In this document: positions 17,734-26,498 of the stretch, one piece after another
Position numbering within the stretch: position 1 is the stretch's first letter
How the letters are laid out: the number at the start of each line of letters is the position of its first letter
Source: Candidatus Pseudomonas phytovorans
Lineage (GTDB): Bacteria; Pseudomonadota; Gammaproteobacteria; Pseudomonadales; Pseudomonadaceae
DNA: 64,000 nucleotides
Assembly (NCBI GenBank): GCA_029202525.1
Contig: CP119325.1
Span: 1,772,001-1,836,000 of the forward strand
Reading direction: 5' to 3'
Notes under the pieces: generated by a model
Database searches by the model: none
The model's input: only the letters and a program-made list of their open reading frames with translations
Told to the model about the DNA's origin: nothing
Program-made: the position numbers and the translations under genes

Positions 17734-17752
17734 GGGGCCGCGTTGCGGCCCC
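17734..17752. terminator. hairpin between glpK and glpR
   Basis: GGGGCCGC-gtt-GCGGCCCC forms an eight-pair stem just after the glpK stop. No clear T-run follows on the glp strand, so it may only partly stop transcription or may stabilise the mRNA. A nearly identical hairpin with loop AAA occurs at 20945. Confidence 0.5.
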
Positions 17753-17760
17753 GATGTGCT

Positions 17761-19260
17761 TTACGCCTCGTGATCTTCCCAGTCACGGGTACGTTCGACG
17801 GCTTTCTTCCAGCCGGCATACAGCTTCTCTTTTTGCGTTTCATCCAGTTGTGGGCTGAACTCGCGCTCGATGATTGCCTTGTCGCGCAGTTCGTCCAGCC
17901 CGCTCCAGAAACCGCAGGCCAGGCCGGCCAGGTAAGCAGCGCCCAGGGCTGTGGTTTCGCGCATTTGCGGGCGCTCTACGCACGTACCGAGGATATCGGC
18001 CTGGAACTGCATGAGGAAGTTGTTGGCCACCGCGCCACCGTCCACACGCAGTTCGGACAGGCGCTGGCCGCAGTCCTGCTGCATGGCATCGAGCACGTCG
18101 CGGGTCTGGTAGGCGATCGACTCCAGTGCGGCGCGGATGATGTGGTCCACCTTCACACCCCGGGTCAGGCCAAACAGCGCCCCACGGGCATAGGGGTCCC
18201 AGTACGGTGCACCCAGGCCGGTGAACGCCGGCACCAGGTAGACGCCGTTGCTGTCCTTGACCTTGCTGGCGAAGTATTCGGTATCCAGGGCGTCATTGAC
18301 GATCTTCAGTTCGTCACGCAGCCACTGCACAGTGGAACCACCGTTGAACACCGCGCCTTCCAGCGCATAGGCCACTTCACCACGCGGGCCGCAAGCGATG
18401 GTAGTGAGCAGGCCGTGGGACGACTTCACTGCCTGTTCGCCGGTGTTCATCAGCAGGAAGCAGCCGGTGCCGTAGGTGTTCTTGGCCTGGCCCGGCTCCA
18501 CGCACATCTGGCCGAACAATGCCGACTGTTGGTCACCTGCGATACCGGCGATGTCGATGCCGCTTTTGGTCTGGCCATATACTTCGGAAGAAGAACGAAC
18601 CTCAGGCAGCATCTGCCGCGGGATGCCGAGGATTTCCAGCAGCTTGTCGTCCCACTCCAGGCTATGGATGTTGAACATCAGCGTGCGCGAGGCATTGGTG
18701 TAGTCGGTGACATGCACCTTGCCGCCCGAGAACTTCCAGATCAGCCAGGTATCGATGGTGCCGAACAACAGTTCGCCACGCTCGGCGCGTTCACGGGCGC
18801 CCTCGACGTTGTCGAGGATCCACTTCAGCTTGGTGCCCGAGAAGTAAGGGTCGGTGACCAGGCCGGTGGTTTCGCGAATATAGTCTTCATGGCCGTCACG
18901 CTTGAGCTGGGCGCAGATCTCGGTGCTACGGCGGCACTGCCAGACGATGGCGTTGTAAACCGGGCGGCCGGTTTCCTTGTCCCACACCACGGTGGTTTCG
19001 CGTTGGTTGGTGATCCCGATTGCGGCTACCTGGGCATGACTGATGCCGGCCTGGGCCAAGGCCTCGACCATGGTCGCGCTCTGCGTGGCGAAGATTTCCA
19101 TCGGGTCGTGCTCGACCCAGCCCGCCTGCGGATAGTGCTGGGCGAACTCGCGCTGGGAGGTGCCCACCACATTGGCGTCGCGGTCGAAAATGATGGCACG
19201 CGAACTGGTGGTGCCCTGGTCCAGGGCGATGATGTAGTGCTTGTCCTGGGTGTCTGTCAT
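17761..19260 (-). CDS. glpK: GlpK, glycerol kinase
   Basis: 499 residues, the standard GlpK length. The FGGY-kinase N-terminus ALDQGTTSSRAIIFD and the C-terminal ATP-binding segment (ELRVDGGAVANNFLMQFQAD) are intact. It phosphorylates glycerol entering through GlpF to glycerol 3-phosphate, trapping it and producing the inducer for GlpR. It follows glpF by 51 bases on the same strand. Confidence 0.95.
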   Translation of the reverse strand: MTDTQDKHYIIALDQGTTSSRAIIFDRDANVVGTSQREFAQHYPQAGWVEHDPMEIFATQSATMVEALAQAGISHAQVAAIGITNQRETTVVWDKETGRPVYNAIVWQCRRSTEICAQLKRDGHEDYIRETTGLVTDPYFSGTKLKWILDNVEGARERAERGELLFGTIDTWLIWKFSGGKVHVTDYTNASRTLMFNIHSLEWDDKLLEILGIPRQMLPEVRSSSEVYGQTKSGIDIAGIAGDQQSALFGQMCVEPGQAKNTYGTGCFLLMNTGEQAVKSSHGLLTTIACGPRGEVAYALEGAVFNGGSTVQWLRDELKIVNDALDTEYFASKVKDSNGVYLVPAFTGLGAPYWDPYARGALFGLTRGVKVDHIIRAALESIAYQTRDVLDAMQQDCGQRLSELRVDGGAVANNFLMQFQADILGTCVERPQMRETTALGAAYLAGLACGFWSGLDELRDKAIIEREFSPQLDETQKEKLYAGWKKAVERTRDWEDHEA

Positions 19261-19311
19261 GGTCGTAGGCCTTGCAAGAATAGGAGGTCAGGGCTGGGCG
19301 GGTTGCCGGCA

Positions 19312-20163
19312 TCAATTGGCTTGAGTATCGCCCTGGCGATTGTCATTTGTCTCAGGGTTCGCGGCAGCTGCTACTGGCAGGTTGCGGGCAATCAGGCCGC
19401 GATAGGTCGCCGCACCCAGGCAGGCGCCAAGGATCGGTGCAAACACCGGAACCAGGAAATACGGTATGTCTCGGCCGCCCGTGAAGGCGATTTCACCCCA
19501 GCCGGCCAGGAAGGTCATGAGTTTTGGCCCGAAATCGCGGGCAGGGTTCATGGCAAAGCCGGTCAGTGGGCCCATGGCGCTGCCGATCACCGCGATCAGC
19601 AGGCCGATCAGCAGCGGGGCCATGGCGCCGCGTGGCAGGCCGTTGTTGTCGTCGGTCAGGGCCATGATCACGGCCATCAGGATAGCAGTGATGACGACCT
19701 CGACCAGAAACGCCTGGCCGGTGGACAGTGACGGGTGTGGGTAGGTTGAGAACACCGAGGCCAGCTCCAGGCTGGCTTCGCTACCGCGCAACATGGCATG
19801 GGCCTGTTCGAAATCGAAGAACAGGTTGCTGTACAGGGTGTAGACCAGCGCCGCACCGCAGAATGCGCCGCAGACCTGGGCGAGCATGTAGAACGGCAGC
19901 TTGCGCTTGTCGAAACCGGCGAACAGGGTGAGGGCGATGCTCACCGCCGGGTTCAGGTGCGCGCCGGAAATGCCGGCGGTGAGGTAGATCGCCATGCTCA
20001 CGCCGACGCCCCAGATGATGCTGATCTCCCACAGGCCGAAGCTGGCGCCGGCAACCTTGAGCGCGGCGACACAACCGGTGCCGAAGAAGATGAGCAGGGC
20101 AGTGCCGATAAATTCGGCCAGGCATTGGCTGGATAGCGTGGGTTGGCGTAGAGCAGTCGTCAT
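19312..20163 (-). CDS. glpF: GlpF, glycerol facilitator
   Basis: 283 residues, MIP/aquaporin family, with six membrane helices and both pore-lining NPA motifs (LNPAVSIAL and MNPARDFGP). The Asp in NPARD is the mark of glyceroporins. It allows glycerol to diffuse into the cell and is the first gene of the glpFKR run. ATG 20163 was chosen because it starts the family N-terminus; the frame open to 20319 runs through the promoter. Confidence 0.93.
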   Translation of the reverse strand: MTTALRQPTLSSQCLAEFIGTALLIFFGTGCVAALKVAGASFGLWEISIIWGVGVSMAIYLTAGISGAHLNPAVSIALTLFAGFDKRKLPFYMLAQVCGAFCGAALVYTLYSNLFFDFEQAHAMLRGSEASLELASVFSTYPHPSLSTGQAFLVEVVITAILMAVIMALTDDNNGLPRGAMAPLLIGLLIAVIGSAMGPLTGFAMNPARDFGPKLMTFLAGWGEIAFTGGRDIPYFLVPVFAPILGACLGAATYRGLIARNLPVAAAANPETNDNRQGDTQAN

Positions 20164-20466
20164 GTATGACCTCGTTGTTTTTGTTGTGAGGCGCGTGGCG
20201 CTCGACAGCAAAGCCCGGTGTCGATCCCCATTGACCCCAGGCAAGTACAGGAAACGCACCTTAAAAGTGCGCCATTTGTTCAGAAGCGAAAAAATATAGA
20301 CAAGAAACGCTGATGTCAAAGGTCGAAAGTGAACGACCAGTCACGAAATGGTCGCTGAAATCAGCGGCGGATCCCCGTACTAGAGGTGCGCGATTGCGGT
20401 GCGCTGGCTGCGCTGTGGGAATTGTCCTAAAGTAGCCGCCGAGCCGTCCCAGACCGGAGCACTTGC
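20164..20466. other. 303-base divergent control region glpF / ybaK
   Basis: No gene is supported. It carries the glpF promoter and the GGTCG/CGACC repeats. The ybaK side shows no clear promoter, only CCGGAG shortly before its start. Confidence 0.6.
20291..20319 (-). promoter_or_regulatory. glpF: predicted sigma-70 promoter of glpF
   Basis: On the minus strand TTGACA and TATTTT are 17 bases apart. Immediately upstream (20321-20354) is an alternating set GGTCG...CGACC...GGTCG that can form two overlapping inverted repeats. The nine-mer AAAGTGAAC at 20326-20334 also precedes the glpD promoter. Confidence 0.5.
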
Positions 20467-20937
20467 ATGACCCCCGCCCTAGACCTGTTGAAGAAGCATC
20501 GCGCCGAGCACCGTGTGCACAGTTATGAGCATGACCCCAAGTCGGCGTCCTACGGTCTGGAGGCGGCGGAAAAGCTCGGGCTCGACCCGCAGCAGGTGTT
20601 CAAGACCTTGCTGGCGAGCAGCGAGAAGGGCGAGTTGCTGGTGGCAGTGGTGCCTGTGGTGGGCACTCTCGACCTCAAGGCCCTGGCTCATGCTGCCGGG
20701 GTAAAGAAATGCGAGATGGCGGACCCGGCGGCGGCGCAGCGGGCTACAGGTTATCTGGTGGGTGGGATCAGCCCGCTGGGGCAGAAGAAGCGGCTGCGTA
20801 CGTTCATTGACGAGTCAGCGCAGAACTTTGCAACCATTCATGTCAGTGCCGGACGGCGTGGGCTGGAAGTGGAGCTGGCGGCGGCGGTGCTGGCCGAGCA
20901 CACCCAAGGCAAATTTGCCGGGATCGGCCGGGGCTGA
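20467..20937 (+). CDS. ybaK: YbaK-type Cys-tRNA(Pro)/aminoacyl-tRNA deacylase
   Basis: 156 residues covering the whole YbaK domain (YEHDPKSASYGLEAAEKLG, VFKTLLA, GGISPLGQKKRLRTFID). The family hydrolyses misacylated tRNA, typically Cys-tRNA(Pro), in trans in the cytoplasm. The lysine of the FKTL segment is the conserved catalytic-region residue. It stands alone, divergent from glpF and convergent with an ABC ATPase, with a hairpin at its end. Confidence 0.9.
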   Translation: MTPALDLLKKHRAEHRVHSYEHDPKSASYGLEAAEKLGLDPQQVFKTLLASSEKGELLVAVVPVVGTLDLKALAHAAGVKKCEMADPAAAQRATGYLVGGISPLGQKKRLRTFIDESAQNFATIHVSAGRRGLEVELAAAVLAEHTQGKFAGIGRG

Positions 20938-20944
20938 GATTGCT

Positions 20945-20963
20945 GGGGCCGCAAAGCGGCCCC
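20945..20963. terminator. hairpin between ybaK and ABC ATPase
   Basis: GGGGCCGC-aaa-GCGGCCCC, an eight-pair stem between two convergent genes. No strong T-run follows. The same stem sequence occurs after glpK, suggesting a repeated terminator-like unit. Confidence 0.5.
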
Positions 20964-20975
20964 ATGGATGCAGAA

Positions 20976-22085
20976 TCAGGTCGCCGAACTGTACCGGCGA
21001 ACACCATTCTCCTGCCGCGGCAATTGCGCCGCCACACTGCCCGGCACCGGGAACAGCACCAGGTGATCGGCCTTCACCGCAATCCCCACATCTTCACCGA
21101 CCTGATGGTCGTTATGGCTCGGGAAGATCGCCTCCAGCTGGCTGCCGGTCGGCAGTTGCAGGCGGTACAGGGTCGATGCCCCCAGGAAGCTCTTGCCGAC
21201 GATGTTCGCCTGCAGCGCGCTGCCTGGTGCATGCACGATATCGTCGGGGCGCAGCAGCACGTCTACCGAACTGCCGGGCGCCATGATGTAGGCACGGTTA
21301 CCGCGCAGTTCGCCCAGCTCGGTATTGACCGCCTCGTGGCTGCTCATCTGCCCCCGGATGAAGTACCCCTGGCCAATGAAGCTGGCCACGAAGGGCGTTT
21401 GCGGTTCGTGGTAAAGGTTGTAGGGCGTGTCCCACTGCTCCAGCCGGCCTTCCTTGAACACACCGACCTGATCGCTGACGGCAAAGGCTTCTTCCTGGTC
21501 ATGGGTCACCAGGATGGCGCTGGTGCCACGGCTCTTGAGGATATCGCGAACCTCATGGCTCAGGCGCCGGCGCAGCTCTACGTCAAGGTTGGAGAACGGC
21601 TCGTCGAGCAGCAGCAGCTGCGGTTCAGGCGCCAGTGCGCGGGCCAGGGCGACCCGTTGCTGCTGGCCGCCAGACAGCTCGTGCGGGTAACGCCCGCCCA
21701 GGCCGCCCAGCTTGACCAGTTCGAGCATCTCTTCGATGACGGCGGCCTGGCGTGGATGCTTGGCGATACCGAAGGCAATGTTCTGCGCCACGGTCAGGTG
21801 CGGGAACAGCGCGTAGTCCTGGAATACCATGCCGATGCGGCGCTTTTCCGGGGCCAGGGTGAAGCCGGCGCGGGAAATGACCTCGCCGGCCAGCTGGATC
21901 TCGCCTTCGTGCACCGGTTCGAAACCGGCAATCGCGCGCAGGGTGGTGGTTTTCCCGCAACCGGATGAGCCCAGCAGGCAACCGATGTCGCCTGCGTTCA
22001 GGTGCAGGTTGAGGTTCTGGACGATGCGCTGGTCGCCGTAGCCGCAGGCGAGGTTGCGCAGGTTGAGCAGTAGGGGTTGACTCAT
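20976..22085 (-). CDS. ABC transporter ATPase, FbpC/PotA-like, orphan
   Basis: 369 residues: an ABC domain (Walker A GSSGCGKTT, signature LSGGQQQRVALARALA, Walker B LLLLDEPFSNLD, switch VTHDQEEAFA) and a C-terminal TOBE-like region (from about 240). It is closest to ferric iron (FbpC) or polyamine type importer ATPases. No permease or binding protein is next to it, so the substrate cannot be assigned. Its start overlaps the argF stop (ATGA), so it is co-translated with argF. Confidence 0.85.
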   Translation of the reverse strand: MSQPLLLNLRNLACGYGDQRIVQNLNLHLNAGDIGCLLGSSGCGKTTTLRAIAGFEPVHEGEIQLAGEVISRAGFTLAPEKRRIGMVFQDYALFPHLTVAQNIAFGIAKHPRQAAVIEEMLELVKLGGLGGRYPHELSGGQQQRVALARALAPEPQLLLLDEPFSNLDVELRRRLSHEVRDILKSRGTSAILVTHDQEEAFAVSDQVGVFKEGRLEQWDTPYNLYHEPQTPFVASFIGQGYFIRGQMSSHEAVNTELGELRGNRAYIMAPGSSVDVLLRPDDIVHAPGSALQANIVGKSFLGASTLYRLQLPTGSQLEAIFPSHNDHQVGEDVGIAVKADHLVLFPVPGSVAAQLPRQENGVRRYSSAT

Positions 22086-23002
22086 GCGTGGTGGTAAGCC
22101 GGTTCTACAAGGAATTCGAGAAGCGCCTTCTGTGCATGCAGGCGGTTTTCAGCCTCGTCCCAGGCGACCGACCGTGGGTCGTCGAGCAGGTCCTGGCTGA
22201 TTTCCTCGCCACGGTGGGCGGGCAGGCAGTGCATGAAGAGGACATCGGGTGCCGCCAGGTCGAGCAGTTCGCGGGTAACCTGGTAAGGCGCGAAATGCGC
22301 CAGGCGCCGTGCAGTTTCCTCCTCTTGGCCCATGGAAGTCCAGACATCGGTGACCACAAGGTGTGCGTCACGCACCGCTTCCTTGGCATCGCGGATGATC
22401 TGCACGCGGTCACCGCCCAGCGCCATGAAGCGCTGATCCGGCTCGTAGCCTTCGGGGCAGGCGATGCGCAGCTGGAAATCGAACTGCCTGGCGGCCTCGA
22501 TATAGGAGTTGCACATGTTGAAGCCATCGCCGATCCAGGTCACGGTTTTGCCCTGGATCGAGCCGCGGTGCTCGAGGAAGGTCTGCATGTCGGCCAGCAG
22601 TTGGCACGGGTGCGACTCGTCGGACAGGCCGTTGATCACCGGCACGCGCGATTTGGCGGCGAACTCGGTCAGGGTGCTGTGGGCGTGGGTACGAATCATC
22701 ACCACATCGAGCATGCTCGACAGCACGATCGCGCTGTCACCGATCGGCTCGCCACGCCCCAGTTGGGTGTCGCGCGGCGACAGGAAGATGGCCTGGCCGC
22801 CAAGCTGGATCATACCGGCCTCGAACGACACGCGGGTACGGGTCGAGGATTTCTCGAAGATCATGCCCAGCACGCGGCTCTTCAGGGGCTCGAACAGCAC
22901 GCCTCGTTTGCGCAGGTCCTTCAGCTCGATGCCGCGGCGGATCACCCCGAGCAATTCGTCGGTGGTGAAGTCCAGCAGGGAGAGAAAGTGCCTAGCGCTC
23001 AT
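22082..23002 (-). CDS. argF: ArgF, anabolic ornithine carbamoyltransferase
   Basis: 306 residues. The carbamoyl-phosphate motif STRTRVSFE, the segment DVWTSMGQE and the ornithine-binding HCLPAHRGEE are present. It makes citrulline from ornithine and carbamoyl phosphate in arginine synthesis. The length and signature fit the anabolic ArgF type. argG, the next pathway enzyme, is about 8 kb away in this window. Confidence 0.95.
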   Translation of the reverse strand: MSARHFLSLLDFTTDELLGVIRRGIELKDLRKRGVLFEPLKSRVLGMIFEKSSTRTRVSFEAGMIQLGGQAIFLSPRDTQLGRGEPIGDSAIVLSSMLDVVMIRTHAHSTLTEFAAKSRVPVINGLSDESHPCQLLADMQTFLEHRGSIQGKTVTWIGDGFNMCNSYIEAARQFDFQLRIACPEGYEPDQRFMALGGDRVQIIRDAKEAVRDAHLVVTDVWTSMGQEEETARRLAHFAPYQVTRELLDLAAPDVLFMHCLPAHRGEEISQDLLDDPRSVAWDEAENRLHAQKALLEFLVEPAYHHA

Positions 23003-23378
23003 GATTGACTACCTTATCTGCAACGGTATGCAGGTCGACCGTATGGTTTTTTTTGACAACGGGAGTGACCTGCGGCGTAAGCCGCACGGGGCGGACGAAA
23101 ATAGGGAAAGGCGCAATACTATAAGTAAATGTCGCCTGAAGCCAAGGGGGGAAACAGCGGCCTGATTGCAAAGGGTGTTGCAAAGGGTGTCTTCACCCAG
23201 TGGCCTGTGCTGTTTTTTATTTGCTACAGGAGGTTGTACACGGCTTGCTGGCAATTTGGCAAATGGCTGTCGCAAATCGTGGGCCTGATGTCGGTGGATT
23301 CACGCGGCGAAGCGCGCTGGCCTGGGGCAGGGGCCGGGCGCATAGTCAGTGTTCGACAACAACAAGGCAGAGGCGGCC
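23003..23378. other. 376-base divergent region argF / molybdoenzyme
   Basis: No gene is supported. A run of eight T lies near 23047. TGTCGC-N8-AA at 23130-23145 matches the ArgR half-site form used in pseudomonads, but only one good copy was found and it points away from argF. No strong promoter could be named. Confidence 0.5.
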
Positions 23379-25487
23379 ATGACCAAGACCCTGCATCACC
23401 GTGCCTGTCACCTGTGCGAAGCGATCTGCGGGCTTAATATCGAAGTCAGCCATGAGGACGACGTGCGGCCGCTGATCAGCTCGATCAAAGGCGACCCCCA
23501 GGACCCGTTCAGCCGTGGCCATGTCTGCCCCAAGGCCGTGGCCCTGCAAGATATCCAGAACGACCCGGACCGCCTGCGCCAGCCACACAAGCGCGTAGGC
23601 GAGGATTGGCAGGCCATCGGCTGGGACGAGGCCTTTGCCTTTGCCGCCGACAAATTGTGGGCGGTCCAGCAAACTCATGGGCGTAATGCTGTGGCGGTCT
23701 ATCAAGGCAACCCCAGCGTGCACAACTACGGCTTGATGACCCACAGCAACTACTTTCTGGGATTGCTCAAGACCCGCAACCGCTTCTCTGCCACTTCTGT
23801 GGACCAGTTGCCGCAACATCTGGTCAGCCACCTGATGTATGGCCATGGCCTGCTAATGCCGATCCCTGACATCGACCAAACCGACTTCATGCTGATTCTT
23901 GGCGGTAACCCTCTGGCTTCCAACGGCAGCATCATGACCGTGCCAGATGTGGAAAAGCGCCTGAAGGCCCTGCGTGGGCGGGGCGGGCGCCTGGTGGTGG
24001 TGGACCCTCGGCGCAGCGAAACGGCAGCCATCGCCGATAGCCATCTGTTTATCCGCCCTGGTGGCGATGCCGCCTTGTTGTGCGGCTTGCTCAGCACCCT
24101 GTTCGAGGAGGGCCTGGCGCAAGGTTCGCACTTGCCGATCAATGGCCTGCAGCAGGTGCGCGAAGCCCTTGCACCGCTCAGTGCCGAAGCCATGAGCCGC
24201 CACTGCGGCATTGCCCCAACGCACATCCGCCAGTTGGCACGGGACTTCGCCGCAGCAGGCAAGGCAGTGTGCTATGGCCGCATGGGCGTCTCCACCCAAG
24301 CCTTCGGTACCCTCTGCCACTGGCTGGTGCAACTGATCAACCTGGTAACCGGCAACCTCGACCGTGAAGGCGGCGCGTTGTGCACCGAGCCTGCAGTCGA
24401 CTTGGTGGCCACCACCTCCGGCGGCCATTTCAACGCCTGGCAGAGCCGGGTGTCGGGCTTGCCCGAGTACGGCGGCGAGCTGCCCGTGGCGGCCTTGGCC
24501 GAGGAGATGCTGACCCCTGGCGAAGGGCAGGTGCGCGCCTTGGTGACCGTGGCCGGCAACCCGGTGCTGTCCACGCCTAACGGGCGCCAGCTGGATGCGG
24601 CACTGGAAGGCCTGGAGTTCATGCTCAGCATCGACCTCTATATCAACGAAACCACCCGGCATGCCGACCTGATCCTGCCGTCCACCTGGGCGCTGGAAAA
24701 CGACCATTACGACAGCACCTTCAACTTGCTGGCGGTGCGCAACGTCACGCGTTTCAACCGGTCGATCCTGCCCAGGCCGGACGGGGCACTGCATGACTGG
24801 GAAATCTTCGTCGGTCTGGCCCAGGCTTTTGCCAGGCGTGCCGAGCTTGAATTGAAACCCACCTTGGCACCTGCGCAGATGATCGACCTGGCCTTGCGCA
24901 AGGGGCGCTATGGCGAAACAACGCCTTGGCGGCTTTCATTGGCAACACTCGATGACCATCCGCACGGCCTCGACCTCGGGCCATTGCGCAGCAACCTCGC
25001 TGCGCGCCTGGCGACTGCCAGCAAGACGGTGGAGGCGGCACCCCAGGTGTTGCTGGACGACCTGCACCGCGTGGCGCAACTGGTACCTCCGGCACCGGGC
25101 GAATTGCTGCTGATCGGTCGTCGCCATGTGCGCAGCAACAACTCGTGGATGCACAATTCCCATCGGCTGGTGAAAGGCAAGCCACGGCATCAGTTGTTGA
25201 TGCACCCGCAAGACTTGCAACAGCGGCAGTTGCAGGACGGCCAGCGGGTGCGTATCCGCTCGCGCACGGGGGCTCTGGAAGTCGAGGTGCAAGCCTGTGA
25301 GGACATGATGCCCGGTGTGGTCAGCCTGCCCCATGGCTTCGGCCATGGTCGCCCGGGCGTGCACCTGCAGATCGCCCAGGCGCAACCTGGCGTGAGCGCC
25401 AACGACTTGACCGACGAATGCTTGCGGGACTCGGTGTCCGGCAACGCTGCGCTCAATGGCGTGCCCGTGCAGGTGGAGGCCGCGTAA
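23379..25487 (+). CDS. molybdopterin-dependent oxidoreductase with N-terminal 4Fe-4S site
   Basis: 702 residues of the DMSO reductase superfamily. Cys10, Cys13, Cys17 and Cys50 form the N-terminal [4Fe-4S] site. The molybdopterin domains follow (LILGGNPLASNGS, VVDPRRSETA, INETTRHADLILPSTW), with a C-terminal beta-barrel domain (near 600-695). No twin-arginine signal is present, so it is probably cytoplasmic. The segment where formate dehydrogenases carry Cys or Sec reads SVDQLPQHL, without Cys. ATG 23379 has GAGG upstream. No partner subunit or chaperone is adjacent; substrate unknown. Confidence 0.82.
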   Translation: MTKTLHHRACHLCEAICGLNIEVSHEDDVRPLISSIKGDPQDPFSRGHVCPKAVALQDIQNDPDRLRQPHKRVGEDWQAIGWDEAFAFAADKLWAVQQTHGRNAVAVYQGNPSVHNYGLMTHSNYFLGLLKTRNRFSATSVDQLPQHLVSHLMYGHGLLMPIPDIDQTDFMLILGGNPLASNGSIMTVPDVEKRLKALRGRGGRLVVVDPRRSETAAIADSHLFIRPGGDAALLCGLLSTLFEEGLAQGSHLPINGLQQVREALAPLSAEAMSRHCGIAPTHIRQLARDFAAAGKAVCYGRMGVSTQAFGTLCHWLVQLINLVTGNLDREGGALCTEPAVDLVATTSGGHFNAWQSRVSGLPEYGGELPVAALAEEMLTPGEGQVRALVTVAGNPVLSTPNGRQLDAALEGLEFMLSIDLYINETTRHADLILPSTWALENDHYDSTFNLLAVRNVTRFNRSILPRPDGALHDWEIFVGLAQAFARRAELELKPTLAPAQMIDLALRKGRYGETTPWRLSLATLDDHPHGLDLGPLRSNLAARLATASKTVEAAPQVLLDDLHRVAQLVPPAPGELLLIGRRHVRSNNSWMHNSHRLVKGKPRHQLLMHPQDLQQRQLQDGQRVRIRSRTGALEVEVQACEDMMPGVVSLPHGFGHGRPGVHLQIAQAQPGVSANDLTDECLRDSVSGNAALNGVPVQVEAA

Positions 25488-25578
25488 GGAATAGTAAGGC
25501 CGAGCACGCTGCTCGGCTTTCCGTTACAATGCGCCACCGTGCCGACGACAGCGTCGCAAAGTTCAGCCGAGGTGCTAC

Positions 25579-25914
25579 ATGGATATCATCGAAACGATCA
25601 AAGAGCAGATTGCCAACAACACCATTCTGCTTTACATGAAAGGCTCGCCGAATGCCCCGCAATGCGGGTTCTCGGCCAAGGCATCGCAAGCTGTGATGGG
25701 TTGTGGCGAGAAGTTCGCCTACGTCGACATCCTGCAGAACCCGGAAATCCGCGCCAACCTGCCAAAGTATGCCAACTGGCCGACCTTCCCGCAGCTGTGG
25801 GTAGCCGGTGAGCTGGTTGGCGGTAGCGATATCATGCTGGAAATGTTCCAGAACGGCGAGCTGCAGACCCTGATCAAGGACGCTGCTGCCAAAGCCAAGG
25901 CTTCCGAAGCCTGA
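25579..25914 (+). CDS. grxD: GrxD, monothiol CGFS glutaredoxin
   Basis: 111 residues with the CGFS active site at Cys29 (PQCGFSAKA), WPTFPQLW and GGSDIMLEM, all typical of Grx4/GrxD. These proteins hold a glutathione-ligated [2Fe-2S] cluster and pass clusters to client proteins rather than reducing disulfides. It faces bfr across a shared terminator, and its neighbours bfr and bfd also serve iron handling. Confidence 0.95.
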   Translation: MDIIETIKEQIANNTILLYMKGSPNAPQCGFSAKASQAVMGCGEKFAYVDILQNPEIRANLPKYANWPTFPQLWVAGELVGGSDIMLEMFQNGELQTLIKDAAAKAKASEA

Positions 25915-25927
25915 TCTTTCGGCAAGC

Positions 25928-25961
25928 ATAAAAAAACCCGCTGATCGCGGGTTTTTTTATG
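25928..25961. terminator. bidirectional terminator grxD / bfr
   Basis: AAAAAAACCCGC-tgatc-GCGGGTTTTTTT is a symmetric hairpin with A and T runs on both sides, serving the convergent grxD and bfr genes. Confidence 0.9.
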
Positions 25962-25971
25962 CGGCGAATAA

Positions 25972-26445
25972 TTACTCTTCGCCCATCTGCGACTGCAGGT
26001 AATTCTCGATAGTGATCTTGTCGATCAGCCCCAGTTGGGTTTCCAGCCAGTCGATGTGCTCTTCCTCGGACTCGAGAATATCTTCAAGCATGTCACGCGA
26101 GCCGAAGTCGCCAGCCGTTTCGCAATGCGCAATGGCCGCCTTGAGGTCTGCCAGGGCTTTCTTCTCGAGCTTCAGATCACACTCGAGCATTTCCTTGGTG
26201 TGCTCGCCGATCATCAGCTTGCCCAGCTCCTGAACGTTCGGAATGCCTTCGAGGAAGAGAATACGCTTGATCAGTTTGTCAGCGTCTTTCATCGCGTGGA
26301 TGGATTCCTTGTACTCGAGCTTGCCGAGTTTGTTCAGGCCCCAATCTTCGTACATACGTGCGTGCAGGAAGTACTGGTTGATCGCGACCAGCTCGTTTCC
26401 GAGGATCTTGTTGAGATGCTGGATGACGCTTACGTCGCCTTTCAT
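25972..26445 (-). CDS. bfr: bacterioferritin subunit, haem-binding type
   Basis: 157 residues, a full four-helix bacterioferritin monomer. Met52, the axial haem ligand, is present. Of the six ferroxidase residues of the E. coli protein, Glu18, Glu94, Glu127 and His130 are kept, but Glu51 is Ala and His54 is Asp. This suits the alpha-type subunit of two-subunit pseudomonad bacterioferritins, which binds haem and assembles with a ferroxidase-competent partner encoded elsewhere. bfd, whose product reduces bacterioferritin to release iron, lies 201 bases upstream. Confidence 0.92.
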   Translation of the reverse strand: MKGDVSVIQHLNKILGNELVAINQYFLHARMYEDWGLNKLGKLEYKESIHAMKDADKLIKRILFLEGIPNVQELGKLMIGEHTKEMLECDLKLEKKALADLKAAIAHCETAGDFGSRDMLEDILESEEEHIDWLETQLGLIDKITIENYLQSQMGEE

Positions 26446-26498
26446 TGCGGGTTCCTGCCCTGTAGAAGTGTGCCAATACAGTGAAGTTTGAGCCCGAT

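Noticed and set aside
17734..17752. hairpin read as a full rho-independent terminator of glpK
   Set aside because: No T-run follows on the glp strand, so it is listed only as a hairpin with reduced confidence.
17743..19731. 662-residue plus-strand reading frame
   Set aside because: It lies opposite glpK and the end of glpF, has no recognisable motif, and is explained by codon bias on the other strand.
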